A program made the position numbers and the translations under genes. The notes under the pieces are model-generated. The model saw only the letters and a program-made list of their open reading frames with translations, searched no databases and had not been told where the DNA came from. From Acidobacteriota bacterium (GTDB lineage Bacteria; Acidobacteriota; Terriglobia; Bryobacterales; Bryobacteraceae), in the NCBI GenBank assembly GCA_018268835.1, contig JAFDVU010000004.1, positions 23,859 to 87,858 of the forward strand: a stretch of 64,000 nt of DNA, read 5' to 3'. This document shows, in pieces, positions 51,899-61,136 of this stretch. Numbering within the stretch: the first letter of the stretch is position 1; each line of letters starts with the position of its first letter.

Positions 51899-52248
51899 TG
51901 GGTGCGAAGAAGTCCCAGCCGGAAGACGTCGCGCGCTACGCGGACATGTTCGCCGCCATGGGCGCCGAACCGCGATTGCGCATCATCCGCCTGCTCCTCT
52001 CGGCGCATCCCGAAGGGATCACGGTGGGCGAGATCCAGGAGGAACTGGCCATTCCGAACTCGACCCTCTCCCATCACCTGGACAAACTGAAGAGCGAAGA
52101 CCTGGTCACCGCCCGTCGTGAGGGGACCTTTCTCCGCTATCTGGCAAATACCGAAGTGCTGCAGCAGTTACTTACTTTCCTTTATGCGGAGTGCTGCACG
52201 CGCAGCCGGGCGATCGCTCCCGAGCAGATCGTACCGGCACGAAAATAG
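51898..52248 (+). CDS. ArsR-family transcriptional regulator
   Basis: 116-residue winged-helix repressor: ADMFAAMGAEPRLRIIRLLL, GITVGEIQEELAIPNSTLSHHLDKLKSEDLV and REGTFLRYLANTEVL. Near the C-terminus, AECCTRSRAI contributes a Cys pair that may form an As(III)/metal site together with another residue; the classical CVC box of ArsR helix 3 is not present. arsM follows 8 bp downstream. It likely represses its own operon in the absence of arsenite. Confidence 0.88.
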   Translation: MGAKKSQPEDVARYADMFAAMGAEPRLRIIRLLLSAHPEGITVGEIQEELAIPNSTLSHHLDKLKSEDLVTARREGTFLRYLANTEVLQQLLTFLYAECCTRSRAIAPEQIVPARK

Positions 52249-52256
52249 GAGTCTTC

Positions 52257-53075
52257 ATGAGTATCACGGAAACAGTGAAAGAGAAATACGGCCAGGCCGC
52301 GCTACGCGTCCTGGAAGGCAAGGCCACGAGTTGTTGCGGTTCCACTCCCTCGGTGGGCGATGCCTGCTACGACCCCATCACCGGCGACCTCTACGCCGCC
52401 GACCAGAAATCGCAGATTCCCGAGGATGCCGTGCGCGCCTCGCTCGGCTGCGGCAACCCGACCGCGCTCGCCGAACTCAAGCCCGGAGAAACCGTGCTCG
52501 ATCTCGGCTCCGGCGGCGGCATCGACGTGCTGCTCTCCGCGCGCCGGGTTTCTCCCGGCGGTAAAGCCTACGGTCTCGATATGACCGACGAAATGCTCGC
52601 GCTCGCCAACGAAAACAAGCGCAAGGCGGGCGTCGAAAACGTGGAGTTCCTCAAGGGCCAGATCGAAGCCATCCCGCTGCCCGGCAACTCCGTGGATGTG
52701 ATCATCTCCAATTGCGTGATCAACCTCTCCGCGGACAAGGACCGCGTGCTCGCCGAAGCCTTCCGCGTGCTCAAGCCCGGCGGACGCCTTGCCGTCTCCG
52801 ACGTGGTCACCCGCGGGGACATGCCGGAAGAAATCCGCAAGAGCGTGATGCTGTGGGTGGGATGCATCGCCGGCGCGCTCGAAGAGAACCAGTACGCGGC
52901 GAAACTCGCCTCTGCCGGCTTCGAGAACGTCTCGCTCGAGCCGACTCGCATCTACCGCATCGAGGACGCGCGCGAGTTCCTCGCGGGCGAAGGCATCGAT
53001 GTGAACGCCATCGCCCCCGAAGTGGACGGCAAATTCATGAGCGCGTTTATCCGCGCCGTGAAACCGGCTCGCTGA
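52257..53075 (+). CDS. arsM: Arsenite S-adenosylmethionine methyltransferase
   Basis: 272-residue class I methyltransferase converting arsenite to methylated species. SAM motif: VLDLGSGGGIDVLLSARRVS. As(III)-binding cysteines: SCCGS near residue 26, C in ISNCVINL and C in VGCIAGAL, matching ArsM. PGGRLAVSDVV lies beyond the core. AGGAG is 6-7 nt before ATG 52257. Translation probably follows arsR on one mRNA. No arsC, arsB or acr3 is in the window. Confidence 0.9.
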   Translation: MSITETVKEKYGQAALRVLEGKATSCCGSTPSVGDACYDPITGDLYAADQKSQIPEDAVRASLGCGNPTALAELKPGETVLDLGSGGGIDVLLSARRVSPGGKAYGLDMTDEMLALANENKRKAGVENVEFLKGQIEAIPLPGNSVDVIISNCVINLSADKDRVLAEAFRVLKPGGRLAVSDVVTRGDMPEEIRKSVMLWVGCIAGALEENQYAAKLASAGFENVSLEPTRIYRIEDAREFLAGEGIDVNAIAPEVDGKFMSAFIRAVKPAR

Positions 53076-53078
53076 GCG

Positions 53079-53738
53079 TCACTTGGGCTGCGCGACGATC
53101 CGCAGGTACGGCTTCACGGTCTTCCAGCCCCCCGGGAATTTCTGCTTTGCCTCTTCCTCGTTCAGGGAGGGCGAAATGATGCAATCGCCGCCCTGCTTCC
53201 AGTTCACCGGTGTCGCCACCTTGTGCTTCGCCGTGAGTTGGATCGAATCCAGCGCGCGCAGGATCTCGTCGAAATTGCGCCCGGTGCTCATCGGATACGC
53301 CAGCATCAGCTTGATCCGCTTGTCCGGCCCTACGATGAACACCGTGCGCACCGTCGCATTGTCCGCCGCGGTGCGCCCCTCCGCCGTCGTCCCGGCATCG
53401 GCCGGCAGCATGTTGTACAGCTTGGCAACGTGCAGTTCCGGGTCGCCGATCATCGGGTAGTTTACCTTGTGCCCTTGCGTCTCCTCGATGTCCTTGGCCC
53501 ATTCGCCGTGCCGGTTCACCGGGTCCACGCTCAGACCGATGATCTTCGTGTTCCGCTTGGCGAACTCGTGTTCCAGGCCCGCCATATACCCGAGTTCCGT
53601 GGTACACACCGGCGTGAAATCCTTGGGGTGCGAGAACAGGATCGCGTAGCTTTCGCCAATCCATGCGTGGAAGTGGATCGTACCCTGCGTGGTCTCGGCC
53701 GTGAAGTCCGGTGCAATATCGTTGATTCGTAAAGACAT
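53079..53738 (-). CDS. Peroxiredoxin (AhpC/Prx6-like)
   Basis: 219-residue thiol peroxidase. The peroxidatic Cys45 is in SHPKDFTPVCTTEL; the C-terminal extension NWKQGGDCIISPSLNEEEAK is characteristic of Prx6-type proteins. ATG 53738 is 9 nt after AAGGAG; an ATG at 53744 lies only 3 nt from it and is less likely. It lies tail-to-tail with arsM, 3 bp apart. Role: reduction of hydrogen peroxide or organic peroxides. Confidence 0.93.
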   Translation of the reverse strand: MSLRINDIAPDFTAETTQGTIHFHAWIGESYAILFSHPKDFTPVCTTELGYMAGLEHEFAKRNTKIIGLSVDPVNRHGEWAKDIEETQGHKVNYPMIGDPELHVAKLYNMLPADAGTTAEGRTAADNATVRTVFIVGPDKRIKLMLAYPMSTGRNFDEILRALDSIQLTAKHKVATPVNWKQGGDCIISPSLNEEEAKQKFPGGWKTVKPYLRIVAQPK

Positions 53739-53882
53739 GGGCATTCTCTCCTTTGTCGATCTGGTTTATACAGATGCTGGGGCCCGGAGTTTCGATTCTA
53801 CCCTACACGATCTACCCGATGAAACGCCCGGCCGCCGTGGAACACCAATTGCACAGGAAATGCGCAGAATGAGGGAACTCGC

Positions 53883-53969
53883 ATGATCGTCGCAACCGGA
53901 TTGATCGTACTGGTGGTGGTTTGCCTGCTCCTCAGCATGGTGGAGACCCCGCCGGCCATTGGCCGTTAG
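53883..53969 (+). CDS. Predicted 28-residue single-helix membrane peptide
   Basis: Open frame from ATG 53883 to TAG 53967-53969 encodes MIVATGLIVLVVVCLLLSMV plus a short Pro-rich tail, one membrane helix. GAGGGA precedes the ATG by 6-7 nt. It occupies the gap between the divergently placed peroxiredoxin gene and the convergent asparaginase-like gene. Short size makes chance possible; codon composition and hydrophobicity favour a real small protein. Confidence 0.4.
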   Translation: MIVATGLIVLVVVCLLLSMVETPPAIGR

Positions 53970-54028
53970 GCCGCACAACCGCGCCAAAACGACACACTCA
54001 CCCGGCAAAATCGCGCCACCGGGGCGAG

Positions 54029-54520
54029 TCAGCGCGGGACGGATTCGAATACGCCCTTCTTCCGGTTCTTGCGAACCGAGTGCCACGGAAAACAGCGCCC
54101 GTTCATCGCAACATAAGTTCCGGCGGACAGCGTTTGCACGAACGCCAGCGCAGTTCCCAGGTTGAACATCCCGTCGGAACTGCCGAATTTGTACGGCACC
54201 ATCGCGCCGGTCAGAACTACCGTCTTCCCCTGCAGTCCCTTTCCCAGCACGGCGGCGGTATGCTCCATCGTGTCCGTGCCGTGGGTGATCACGATCCGCT
54301 CCTCGGGGACCTCCCGGCAGCGCGCCAGAATGCGGTCGCGATCCGCGTCCGTCATTTGCAGACTATCGATCATCATCAGGGATTCCACCGTGACGTCCAG
54401 GTAGCTGCGGCCCAGCCGCAGCATGTCCCCGATGTGCGTGTCTTTAAAGAAGAGTTCGCCGGTCAGCTCGTTGTACTCTTTGTCGAACGTGCCGCCGGTA
54501 GCGATGATCCGGATCTTCAT
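54029..54520 (-). CDS. Single-domain asparaginase-like protein
   Basis: 163-residue protein matching only the N-terminal catalytic domain of L-asparaginases/glutaminases: RIIATGGTFDKEY (first Thr motif) and VITHGTDTMEH (second Thr-Asp motif), KTVVLTGAMVPYKFGSSDG. The normal enzyme is about 330 residues with a C-terminal domain that completes the dimer; here the gene ends RKKGVFESVPR. Such short proteins exist as a family, so this need not be a truncation. It is divergent from lptCA with 45 bp between starts. Activity not predicted with confidence. Confidence 0.75.
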   Translation of the reverse strand: MKIRIIATGGTFDKEYNELTGELFFKDTHIGDMLRLGRSYLDVTVESLMMIDSLQMTDADRDRILARCREVPEERIVITHGTDTMEHTAAVLGKGLQGKTVVLTGAMVPYKFGSSDGMFNLGTALAFVQTLSAGTYVAMNGRCFPWHSVRKNRKKGVFESVPR

Positions 54521-54537
54521 AACCGATCTCTGTCAGG

Positions 54538-54549
54538 ATAGCGCGCTAT
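54538..54549. promoter_or_regulatory. Palindrome in a divergent promoter region
   Basis: The perfect 12-bp palindrome ATAGCGCGCTAT sits midway in the 45-bp gap between the asparaginase-like and lptCA genes. A + strand TATAGT (54547-54552) and a minus-strand TATCCT overlap its edges, so it could be a shared operator or simply two -10 elements. Confidence 0.4.
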
Positions 54550-54565
54550 AGTGGAATGAATCCCC

Positions 54566-56851
54566 ATGCGCGGCACGCGGTGGCTCCTGCTTGTGGCGAT
54601 TGCCGCGGTCCTCGGCGGAATCGGCTACAGGTACAAGGCGCAACGAAAAATCCTGGAATCCGAGCGGCCTCCGGCCCCGCCGCCTCTCGAAAGCGAAATC
54701 AACGCCAAGAGCCAGGACTGGCATATCCGCGAGACCGACCACGCGACGGGCCGTACCCTCTACGACATTTCCGCCAGGGAATTTCGCCAGGTCGCCAGCG
54801 ATTCCCACGTCGAACTCACCGGCGTGGTCATGATGCTGTACTCCAAGGACGACTCCACCTACAACCTGGTCAAAAGCGCCGCCGCCACCTACAACGCGAA
54901 CGACCGCAGCCTCTACTCGCGGGGCGAAACCGAAATCACCATCGGGGTGCCGGTGGAAGGCGAGCCGCGGAAGCAGTTGACCGTCATCAAGACCTCCGGC
55001 GTCACCTTCGACAGCACTTCCGGACGCGCCGACACGGACCAGCCCTCCACCTTCGTATTCGACCGCGGGGACGGGCAGGCCACCGGCGCCAGCTACGACC
55101 CCACCGCCCACACCCTGGAGATGAAGCGCGATGTGGTCATCCACTGGAAGCCGCTGAAACCCGGCGCCCCGCCCGCGCTCATCGAGGCCACCGGCCTCAG
55201 CTACCACGAATCCACCAGCGAGATCTGGCTCAAGCCTTCGGGCAAGGTGACCCGCGGCAACACCGTGATAGAGGGCAACGACGCCGTGGTCAGCCTCCAG
55301 GACCAGCAGATCCGCAAACTCACCGCCATTCAGGCGCACGGCAGCGAGGAAACTCCGGGACGTAAACTGCGCTACGCCGCCGACGAACTCGAAGTCGAGT
55401 TCGACGATGACGGCGTCGCCCGGAAGGTCACCGGCAACCGCAACGCCGACCTCACCTCGACCACCGCCTCCGCCGAGACCAACGTCAAGGCCGGGCACGT
55501 CGAACTCGCGCTCGAACCCGTTGGGTCCGACCCCGTGCTCCGCCAGATCTCCGCCAACGGCAACGCCGTCGTGATTTCGAAACCTCTCGCAATCCCTGGG
55601 CGTCAATTAAGCGAAACCCACGTGCTGCGCAGCGATTCGCTCGAAATGAAAATGCGCCCCGACGGCCGCGAGATCGAAAACCTGGTCACGCGAGCGCCCG
55701 GCGTTCTGGAATTCATCCCCAACCTCCCGGTGCAGCATCACCGCACGCTCGAAGGTAAGGACTTCGTCATCGCCTACGGCGCACAGAACCGGGTGGACAA
55801 CTTCCGCGCCAACGACGTTCGCACCACCACCGATCCCACACCCGAAGAGAAGCGCCGCAACCGGGGCGTCAGCGTGACCACCTCGCGCACGATCGAGGCG
55901 CGGTTCGACCCGCGCACCAACCGCGTCGGCACCATCCGCCAGACCGGCGATTTCACCTATGCGGAAGGAGACCGCAAAGCCAGCGCCGCCACCGCCACGA
56001 TGGATAGCGACCAGAACGTGATTCTGCTCGATACCGCCGCGCGCATGAGCGATTCCACCGGCGCCACCACCGCCGACCGCATCCGTCTCGACCAGCGCAC
56101 CGGCGACTTCACCGCCGAAGGCAAGGTCGCCTCCACGCGCCTCCCCGATAAGGGCCAGAAACAGAACTCCGGTATCCTCTCCGGCGACGATCCGATTCAG
56201 GCCACCGCGCGCAAAATGGATTCGCGCAACCGCAACCGCTCCATCCGCTACGCCGGCGATGCCGTCATGTGGCAGGGCGCCAACCGTATCCACGCCGATA
56301 CCATCGACGTGGACCGCGAGAAGCGCTCGCTCATCGCCGACGGCCACGTGGTGACCGACCTGTGGGAAACTCCCAAGGACGATCCGAAAGTGCCCCAAAA
56401 GCCTGCCGGTCCGCCGGTCCTGACCGAGACCCGCGCCGCCCACCTGGTCTACACCGACCAGGACCGCCTCGCGGATTACACCGGCGGCGTCGTCCTCACG
56501 CGCCCCGATCTCCAGGTGAAGTCCAGGGAGGTCAAGGCCTACCTTGCCGAGTCCGGTTCGCAGTCCAGCCTGGACAAGGCGTTCGCCGACGGCGCCGTCG
56601 AAATCTTCGCCCGTTCCAAGGATCGCACCCGCACCGGAACCGGCGAGCACGCGGAATATTACCCCAACGAACAGAAGGTGATTCTGCGCGGCGCTTGGGT
56701 GAAAATGGTGGAGCAAATCTTCGGCGCGCCGCGCCCCAACACCACCGAGGGCACTGAATTGACCTGGTGGGCCAACGATGCTAGGCTGCTGGTAACTGGA
56801 GCCCCGGTCAAGCCGGTCGATACTCGCATCATCCGCAAGAAAAAGAAATGA
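54566..56851 (+). CDS. LptC-LptA fused lipopolysaccharide-transport protein
   Basis: 761-residue protein. A single N-terminal membrane anchor ([18 protein letters not shown]) precedes an LptC-like region ([20 protein letters not shown]) and then repeated OstA/LptA beta-jellyroll units ([71 protein letters not shown]). It would span the periplasm and pass LPS to the outer-membrane LptD. In enterobacteria LptC and LptA are separate proteins. It overlaps lptB by 4 bp. Confidence 0.85.
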   Translation: MRGTRWLLLVAIAAVLGGIGYRYKAQRKILESERPPAPPPLESEINAKSQDWHIRETDHATGRTLYDISAREFRQVASDSHVELTGVVMMLYSKDDSTYNLVKSAAATYNANDRSLYSRGETEITIGVPVEGEPRKQLTVIKTSGVTFDSTSGRADTDQPSTFVFDRGDGQATGASYDPTAHTLEMKRDVVIHWKPLKPGAPPALIEATGLSYHESTSEIWLKPSGKVTRGNTVIEGNDAVVSLQDQQIRKLTAIQAHGSEETPGRKLRYAADELEVEFDDDGVARKVTGNRNADLTSTTASAETNVKAGHVELALEPVGSDPVLRQISANGNAVVISKPLAIPGRQLSETHVLRSDSLEMKMRPDGREIENLVTRAPGVLEFIPNLPVQHHRTLEGKDFVIAYGAQNRVDNFRANDVRTTTDPTPEEKRRNRGVSVTTSRTIEARFDPRTNRVGTIRQTGDFTYAEGDRKASAATATMDSDQNVILLDTAARMSDSTGATTADRIRLDQRTGDFTAEGKVASTRLPDKGQKQNSGILSGDDPIQATARKMDSRNRNRSIRYAGDAVMWQGANRIHADTIDVDREKRSLIADGHVVTDLWETPKDDPKVPQKPAGPPVLTETRAAHLVYTDQDRLADYTGGVVLTRPDLQVKSREVKAYLAESGSQSSLDKAFADGAVEIFARSKDRTRTGTGEHAEYYPNEQKVILRGAWVKMVEQIFGAPRPNTTEGTELTWWANDARLLVTGAPVKPVDTRIIRKKKK

Positions 56852-57576
56852 GCAAACTCGAGACGCGGCAGATCTCCAAAACGTATCGCGGCCGCCGCGT
56901 GGTGGACGATGTCACGGTCTTCGTCCAGCAGGGCGAAGTCGTCGGCCTGCTCGGACCCAATGGCGCCGGCAAGACCACCTCCTTTTACATGATCGTCGGG
57001 CTCATCAGCCCCGATTCCGGCAGTGTCCTGGTAGACGACCGCGACATCACCAACCTGCCCATGTACCAGCGCGCCCTGCGCGGCATCAGCTACCTGCCGC
57101 AGGAGGCCAGCGTCTTCCGCAAACTCACCGTGGAAGAGAACCTGATGGCCATCCTGGAGACGCGCCCGATGCGCGCCCGCGAGCGCCGCGAGAACATGGA
57201 GCGCCTGCTCGATCAACTCGGCCTGGAAAAGGTCCGCAACAGCCGCGGCTACATGCTCAGCGGCGGCGAACGGCGGCGTGTCGAAATCGCGCGTTCCCTG
57301 GTGATCAACCCCAGCTTCCTCCTCCTCGACGAGCCTTTCAGCGGCATCGACCCCATTCAGGTGCTGGAGCTGCAGCGCATTATCTTCGACCTTAAGCGTA
57401 CCGGCATCGGCATCCTGGTGACCGACCACAACGTCAGCGAGACCCTGGCCGTTACCGACCGCGCCTACATCATCAACAACGGGCGCATCTTCCGTGCCGG
57501 CAGTCCCGAGGCTTTGGCGCGCGATCCGGAAGTCCGGCGGGTGTATTTGGGGGAATCCTTCACATTGCGCGTTTGA
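56848..57576 (+). CDS. lptB: LPS export ABC transporter ATPase
   Basis: 242-residue ATPase driving extraction of LPS from the inner membrane. Walker A GPNGAGKT, signature [13 protein letters not shown], Walker [14 protein letters not shown] and H-loop [35 protein letters not shown] and [17 protein letters not shown] are LptB-specific blocks. It is coupled to the preceding lptCA gene by a 4-bp overlap. The LptFG permeases are not in view. Confidence 0.96.
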   Translation: MSKLETRQISKTYRGRRVVDDVTVFVQQGEVVGLLGPNGAGKTTSFYMIVGLISPDSGSVLVDDRDITNLPMYQRALRGISYLPQEASVFRKLTVEENLMAILETRPMRARERRENMERLLDQLGLEKVRNSRGYMLSGGERRRVEIARSLVINPSFLLLDEPFSGIDPIQVLELQRIIFDLKRTGIGILVTDHNVSETLAVTDRAYIINNGRIFRAGSPEALARDPEVRRVYLGESFTLRV

Positions 57577-57594
57577 TTGCTAGGTAAACCAGCG

Positions 57595-58239
57595 ATGAGA
57601 CCACTGTGCCTGTTACTGTTCAGCGCGGCCGTTCTGGCCGCGCAACCAATCGGCTTCGGCATCAAGGGCGGCCTGCCCATGAACGATTTCCTCAACGCCG
57701 CGCAGAATCAGAACTTCCGCTTCGACACCACCACCAACCGTTACATTATCGGCCCCAGTGTGGAACTGCGGCTTCCCTTCGGCCTCAGCGTCGAACTTGA
57801 CGCCCTCTACCGTCACTTCGGATACAGTTCCGTGAGCAGCACCGCCGGCGCCGCCGCGGCGATTGTCAGCGCCAGCACCAGTACCGGCGCCTGGGAATTC
57901 CCCCTCGTAGCCAAGTACAAATTCAAGGGCGTCCCGCTGGCGCGCCCCTACGTGGAAGCCGGCGTAAGTTGGGACAAGCTCATGGGGCTGACTCAGGCTG
58001 TGACCACAACGGTCGCCAACGTCACACATTCTTCCTCCACCTCGAACCCCGCCGAGTTGAACCAGGACGTAACCCGCGGGTTCGTCATGGGTGCGGGGCT
58101 GGACATCAAGGTGCTGCTGGTCCACATTTCGCCCGGGATTCGCTACACCCGCTGGGGAGCGAAGCACTTCCTCGACCCCACCGGGCTGCTCAACAGCAAC
58201 CAGAACCAGGGCGAGTTTCTGGTGGGCTTCACGTTCTAA
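57595..58239 (+). CDS. Outer-membrane beta-barrel protein
   Basis: 214-residue exported protein with a signal peptide (RPLCLLLFSAAVLAAQ) and alternating beta strands typical of OmpA/OmpW-like 8-stranded barrels: PIGFGIKGGLPMNDFLN, YIIGPSVELRLPFGLSVELD, ARPYVEAGVSWDKLMG, GFVMGAGLDIKVLLVHISPG; it ends with a Phe (LVGFTF) as barrels do. AGGTAA is before the ATG. It lies 18 bp after lptB. Porin or structural role unknown. Confidence 0.8.
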   Translation: MRPLCLLLFSAAVLAAQPIGFGIKGGLPMNDFLNAAQNQNFRFDTTTNRYIIGPSVELRLPFGLSVELDALYRHFGYSSVSSTAGAAAAIVSASTSTGAWEFPLVAKYKFKGVPLARPYVEAGVSWDKLMGLTQAVTTTVANVTHSSSTSNPAELNQDVTRGFVMGAGLDIKVLLVHISPGIRYTRWGAKHFLDPTGLLNSNQNQGEFLVGFTF

Positions 58240-58253
58240 AGGGTTGACGCGCG

Positions 58254-58778
58254 CTAACGGGCGGCGGGGAGTTTCCCGCGCAGCACTGCCAAAAATACAA
58301 ACGCCACGTGCAGGGCGTGATCGAACCGCCCCTCCGCCGTAGCGCGGTACAACTCATCGAGGCTCCATTCGGAGACCTCGATCCCCTCTTCGGGAACGCT
58401 CCCCTCGACCTTGCGGACGCCTCGCGCCAGGCATCCCCATATGGTGTTGCTGAGCCGTCCGTTGTCCGGATCCATCGGGCCGAGCAGTTCCACTTCGCCC
58501 GCCTCGTACCCGGTCTCTTCCAGGAGTTCGCGCTTGGCCGCCTGCGCCGGGGTCTCGCCCGGATCCACTAATCCGCTGGGTAACTCCAGCGTATACCGCT
58601 CCAGCGCCGGACGATACTGCTTCACTACCAGCACCTTCTCTTCCGGGGTAAGTGCGATCGCCACCGAGTAATCCGGCAGGCGCAACGAGTAATACGGCGC
58701 CTCGCCCTCGCGCATGGTCTTGCCGACCACCTCGAACCACGGCGTCGCGAACGCGACCTCTTTCTTCAGCGGTTTCAC
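58254..58778 (-). CDS. NUDIX hydrolase, ADP-sugar pyrophosphatase-like
   Basis: 174-residue hydrolase of nucleoside-diphosphate derivatives. The complete Nudix box GLVDPGETPAQAAKRELLEE followed by TGY fits Gx5Ex7REUxEExGU. SVAIALTPEEKVLVVKQYRP upstream suggests the ADP-ribose/ADP-sugar group. GTG 58778 follows GGAG and overlaps the stop of the epimerase gene (GTGA). Last gene of the cpaF operon. Confidence 0.88.
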   Translation of the reverse strand: MKPLKKEVAFATPWFEVVGKTMREGEAPYYSLRLPDYSVAIALTPEEKVLVVKQYRPALERYTLELPSGLVDPGETPAQAAKRELLEETGYEAGEVELLGPMDPDNGRLSNTIWGCLARGVRKVEGSVPEEGIEVSEWSLDELYRATAEGRFDHALHVAFVFLAVLRGKLPAAR

Positions 58779-59731
58779 CGGCGTTTCTCCAGGACCCACG
58801 GATTCGCGCGCAGAAACTCGAGCGTACGGATGATGCCCTGCTCGATCGTCAACTCCGGCTTCCATCCCAGCGAGCGGATGCGCGCGCAATCCAGGAAGAT
58901 GAACGGGCTGTCTCCGACCCATCCGCGCTCGCCGCCGGCGTACCGCAATTCGGGCGCGAGCCCGAGTGCGTTCGTGATCCAGCGAATCGAACTGTTCACT
59001 TCGCAGTACTCGTCGGTCCCCAGGTTGAAGATGTTGACCGGCGCCGCCGCGCGCTCCACCGCCGTCAGGATCGCGGAGATGCAGTCCTGCGCGTAGAGAT
59101 AGCTCTTGCGCTGCCGTCCGTTGCCCAGCACGTCCAGCCGCCCGGGATGCTCCAGCAGTTGGCGGTAGAAATCGAATACGTGCCCGTGCGTGTAGCGCTC
59201 GCCCAGGATCGAAACGAAGCGGAAGATGTACGCCTGGAAGCCGAACGCCACCGCGTAGGCGGAAATCATCCCCTCCGCCGCCACTTTCGACGCGCCGTAG
59301 AGCGACGTCTGCACCGGGAACGGCGCGCCCTCGGGCGTCGGATGCACGTCGGGCTCGCCGTAGACGCTGCCGGTGGAGGAGAACGCGATGCGCCGCGCGG
59401 CTCCGGCCCGCATCGCTTCCAGCACGTTCCACGTGGCGATCGCGTTCTGCTCCAGGTCGCGCCGCGGATGCTCCGGCCCGAAGCGCACGTCGGCGTTCGC
59501 CGCCAGGTGGAACACCATCTCCGCGTCGCCGATGGCGCGCTTCACCGCATCCAGGTCGAGCAGGTCACCCTCCACCAGCCGGAAGCGCCGATGGTCCCGC
59601 GCCCCGGTGAGGAACTCCTGAAAGCCGGTCGAGAAATTGTCGAACCCGACGACCTCGTGACCCGCGGCCAGCAGGCGGTCCACCAGGGTGCTGCCGATGA
59701 AGCCGGCGGCGCCGGTGACGAATGCTTTCAC
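58775..59731 (-). CDS. NAD-dependent sugar-nucleotide epimerase (GalE-like)
   Basis: 318-residue SDR enzyme. NAD motif VTGAAGFIGSTLVD, the catalytic site SSTGSVYGE and YGASKVAAE (Tyr-x-x-x-Lys), and a sugar-binding tail (WITNALGLAPELRYAGGERG). GTG 59731 is preceded by GGGAGG 5 nt upstream; the frame stays open further but that sequence belongs to the glycosyltransferase gene. It likely makes a sugar donor for the GT2 neighbour. Confidence 0.9.
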   Translation of the reverse strand: MKAFVTGAAGFIGSTLVDRLLAAGHEVVGFDNFSTGFQEFLTGARDHRRFRLVEGDLLDLDAVKRAIGDAEMVFHLAANADVRFGPEHPRRDLEQNAIATWNVLEAMRAGAARRIAFSSTGSVYGEPDVHPTPEGAPFPVQTSLYGASKVAAEGMISAYAVAFGFQAYIFRFVSILGERYTHGHVFDFYRQLLEHPGRLDVLGNGRQRKSYLYAQDCISAILTAVERAAAPVNIFNLGTDEYCEVNSSIRWITNALGLAPELRYAGGERGWVGDSPFIFLDCARIRSLGWKPELTIEQGIIRTLEFLRANPWVLEKRR

Positions 59732-60450
59732 TGGAGCCTCCCGCCGAAGCGATGCTCGAATCCGATCTTGAATATGTCGCGCACGTTTTTCAGATTCCCC
59801 GAAACCAGGTTGAGACGGCTGTCGGCATCGTCGCGCCAGCGCACCGGCACCTGTTCGATGCGGTACCCGAGCCGCCGCGCGATCGCCAGTATCTCCACGT
59901 CGAACATGTAGGCGTCCACCTTCTGCCGGCGGAACAGCTCCTTCGCGCACTCGCCCTGGAAAAATTTAAACCCGCACTGCGTGTCGTTGATGCCGGGCAG
60001 CCCCACCACGGTCTGCATGAAATAGAGAAAGCCCTTGGACCCGACGCGCCGGTAGAGCGGCTGCGCCCGCTCGATGGCCGCCCCGCCGCGCCGCGTGCCG
60101 ATCACCACTTCGACGCCGGCGTCCAGCACCGGCCGGACCTTATCCAGTTCCTCGACCGGGACCTTGTTATCGGCGTCGGCGTACCCGATGATCCGCCCTG
60201 TCGCCTGCGCCACCGCCTTGCGGATGCCCAGTCCCTTGCCGCACCGCGCCTCGCTGCCGATCGCCGAGAGCGCCGGATTGCTCCGCGCCATTTCGCGCAC
60301 GATCTCGCGCGTGCCGTCGGTGCCGTCGGCCGCCACGATGATTTCGTAACCGAGTCCGCGCGCCTCGAAATACCGCACCGCGTCGCCGATCGTCGTCGGA
60401 ATCACGCGCGCCTCGTTGTACGCCGGCAGAATCAGGGAAATGTCGATCAC
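59728..60450 (-). CDS. Family-2 glycosyltransferase (dolichyl/polyprenyl-phosphate sugar type)
   Basis: 240-residue GT-A enzyme: ISLILPAYNEARVIPTTI, VAADGTDGTREIVREMA, GRIIGYADADNKVPVEEL (DAD metal site) and TQCGFKFFQGECAKELF (acceptor region). ISLILPAYNE and QVPVRWRDDADSRLNL resemble enzymes that load glucose or mannose on polyprenyl phosphate. Starts at GTG 60450 and overlaps the epimerase gene by 4 bp. Confidence 0.88.
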   Translation of the reverse strand: MIDISLILPAYNEARVIPTTIGDAVRYFEARGLGYEIIVAADGTDGTREIVREMARSNPALSAIGSEARCGKGLGIRKAVAQATGRIIGYADADNKVPVEELDKVRPVLDAGVEVVIGTRRGGAAIERAQPLYRRVGSKGFLYFMQTVVGLPGINDTQCGFKFFQGECAKELFRRQKVDAYMFDVEILAIARRLGYRIEQVPVRWRDDADSRLNLVSGNLKNVRDIFKIGFEHRFGGRLQ

Positions 60451-60460
60451 AGGTGAACTT

Positions 60461-61135
60461 CTAGTATCCCAAGTTCGCGCCGAAATCGGGCTTGATTCCC
60501 GCCTTGATCAGCGCGATCCATTCGGCCAGCTTGCCGCGATTGCCCTTCCAGAACGTGCCGCATTCTTCCAGGTACTGAACCACCGTGGCGGATTCGCCCT
60601 TGTCGAGCAGGTCGCTCGCCAGCGCCATGTTTGGACCCGTGCTGTTCAGGCTCGAACTGCCCGGCGTGCGGCCCGCCGCCAGCAGGTCCCGCCGGGCTTC
60701 GTCGACATCGCCGCGCCGCAGCGCCAGCCGCCCGAGCACGATGTTGCCCTGGTGAATCGCGTCCCCGGTCCACCAGAAGACACCCTCTCCCGTAGCCGCG
60801 ATCGCTTCGCGCGCGTACTCGGCTGCATGCGTGTATTCGCCTGCGTCGAACGCCGCCTTCGCCAGCCGCGCCAGGTAGGGATTGCGCCGGATCGGCTCGG
60901 TCCCCGCCACCGTCTCCAGGTGCTGGAACTCGAGCAGCGGGTTGGCCTGGGGACGATTGCGCGTCAGTAGCGCCGTGTTGATCCGGATCGCAATCCGCGA
61001 CGCTTCCGGCCAGTCCTCGCCGCGCACCGCTGCCCGCAACTCGTCGATCATCCGGTTGAGTTCGTTCTTGTCCGCCGGCCGCGTCTGCGCGCTCAGAGTC
61101 ACCGCGCAAAATAAGGCCGCCAGCGTGCGTCGCAT
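60461..61135 (-). CDS. Hypothetical TPR-like periplasmic protein
   Basis: 224-residue protein with a signal peptide (RRTLAALFCAVTLSAQ) and helix pairs such as RNPYLARLAKAAFDAGEYTHAAEYAREAIAA and NIVLGRLALRRGDVDEARRDLLAAG, which look like tetratricopeptide repeats. It starts one base after the cpaF stop. Function unknown; it may be a scaffold for the sugar enzymes downstream. Confidence 0.65.
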   Translation of the reverse strand: MRRTLAALFCAVTLSAQTRPADKNELNRMIDELRAAVRGEDWPEASRIAIRINTALLTRNRPQANPLLEFQHLETVAGTEPIRRNPYLARLAKAAFDAGEYTHAAEYAREAIAATGEGVFWWTGDAIHQGNIVLGRLALRRGDVDEARRDLLAAGRTPGSSSLNSTGPNMALASDLLDKGESATVVQYLEECGTFWKGNRGKLAEWIALIKAGIKPDFGANLGY

Positions 61136-61136
61136 A

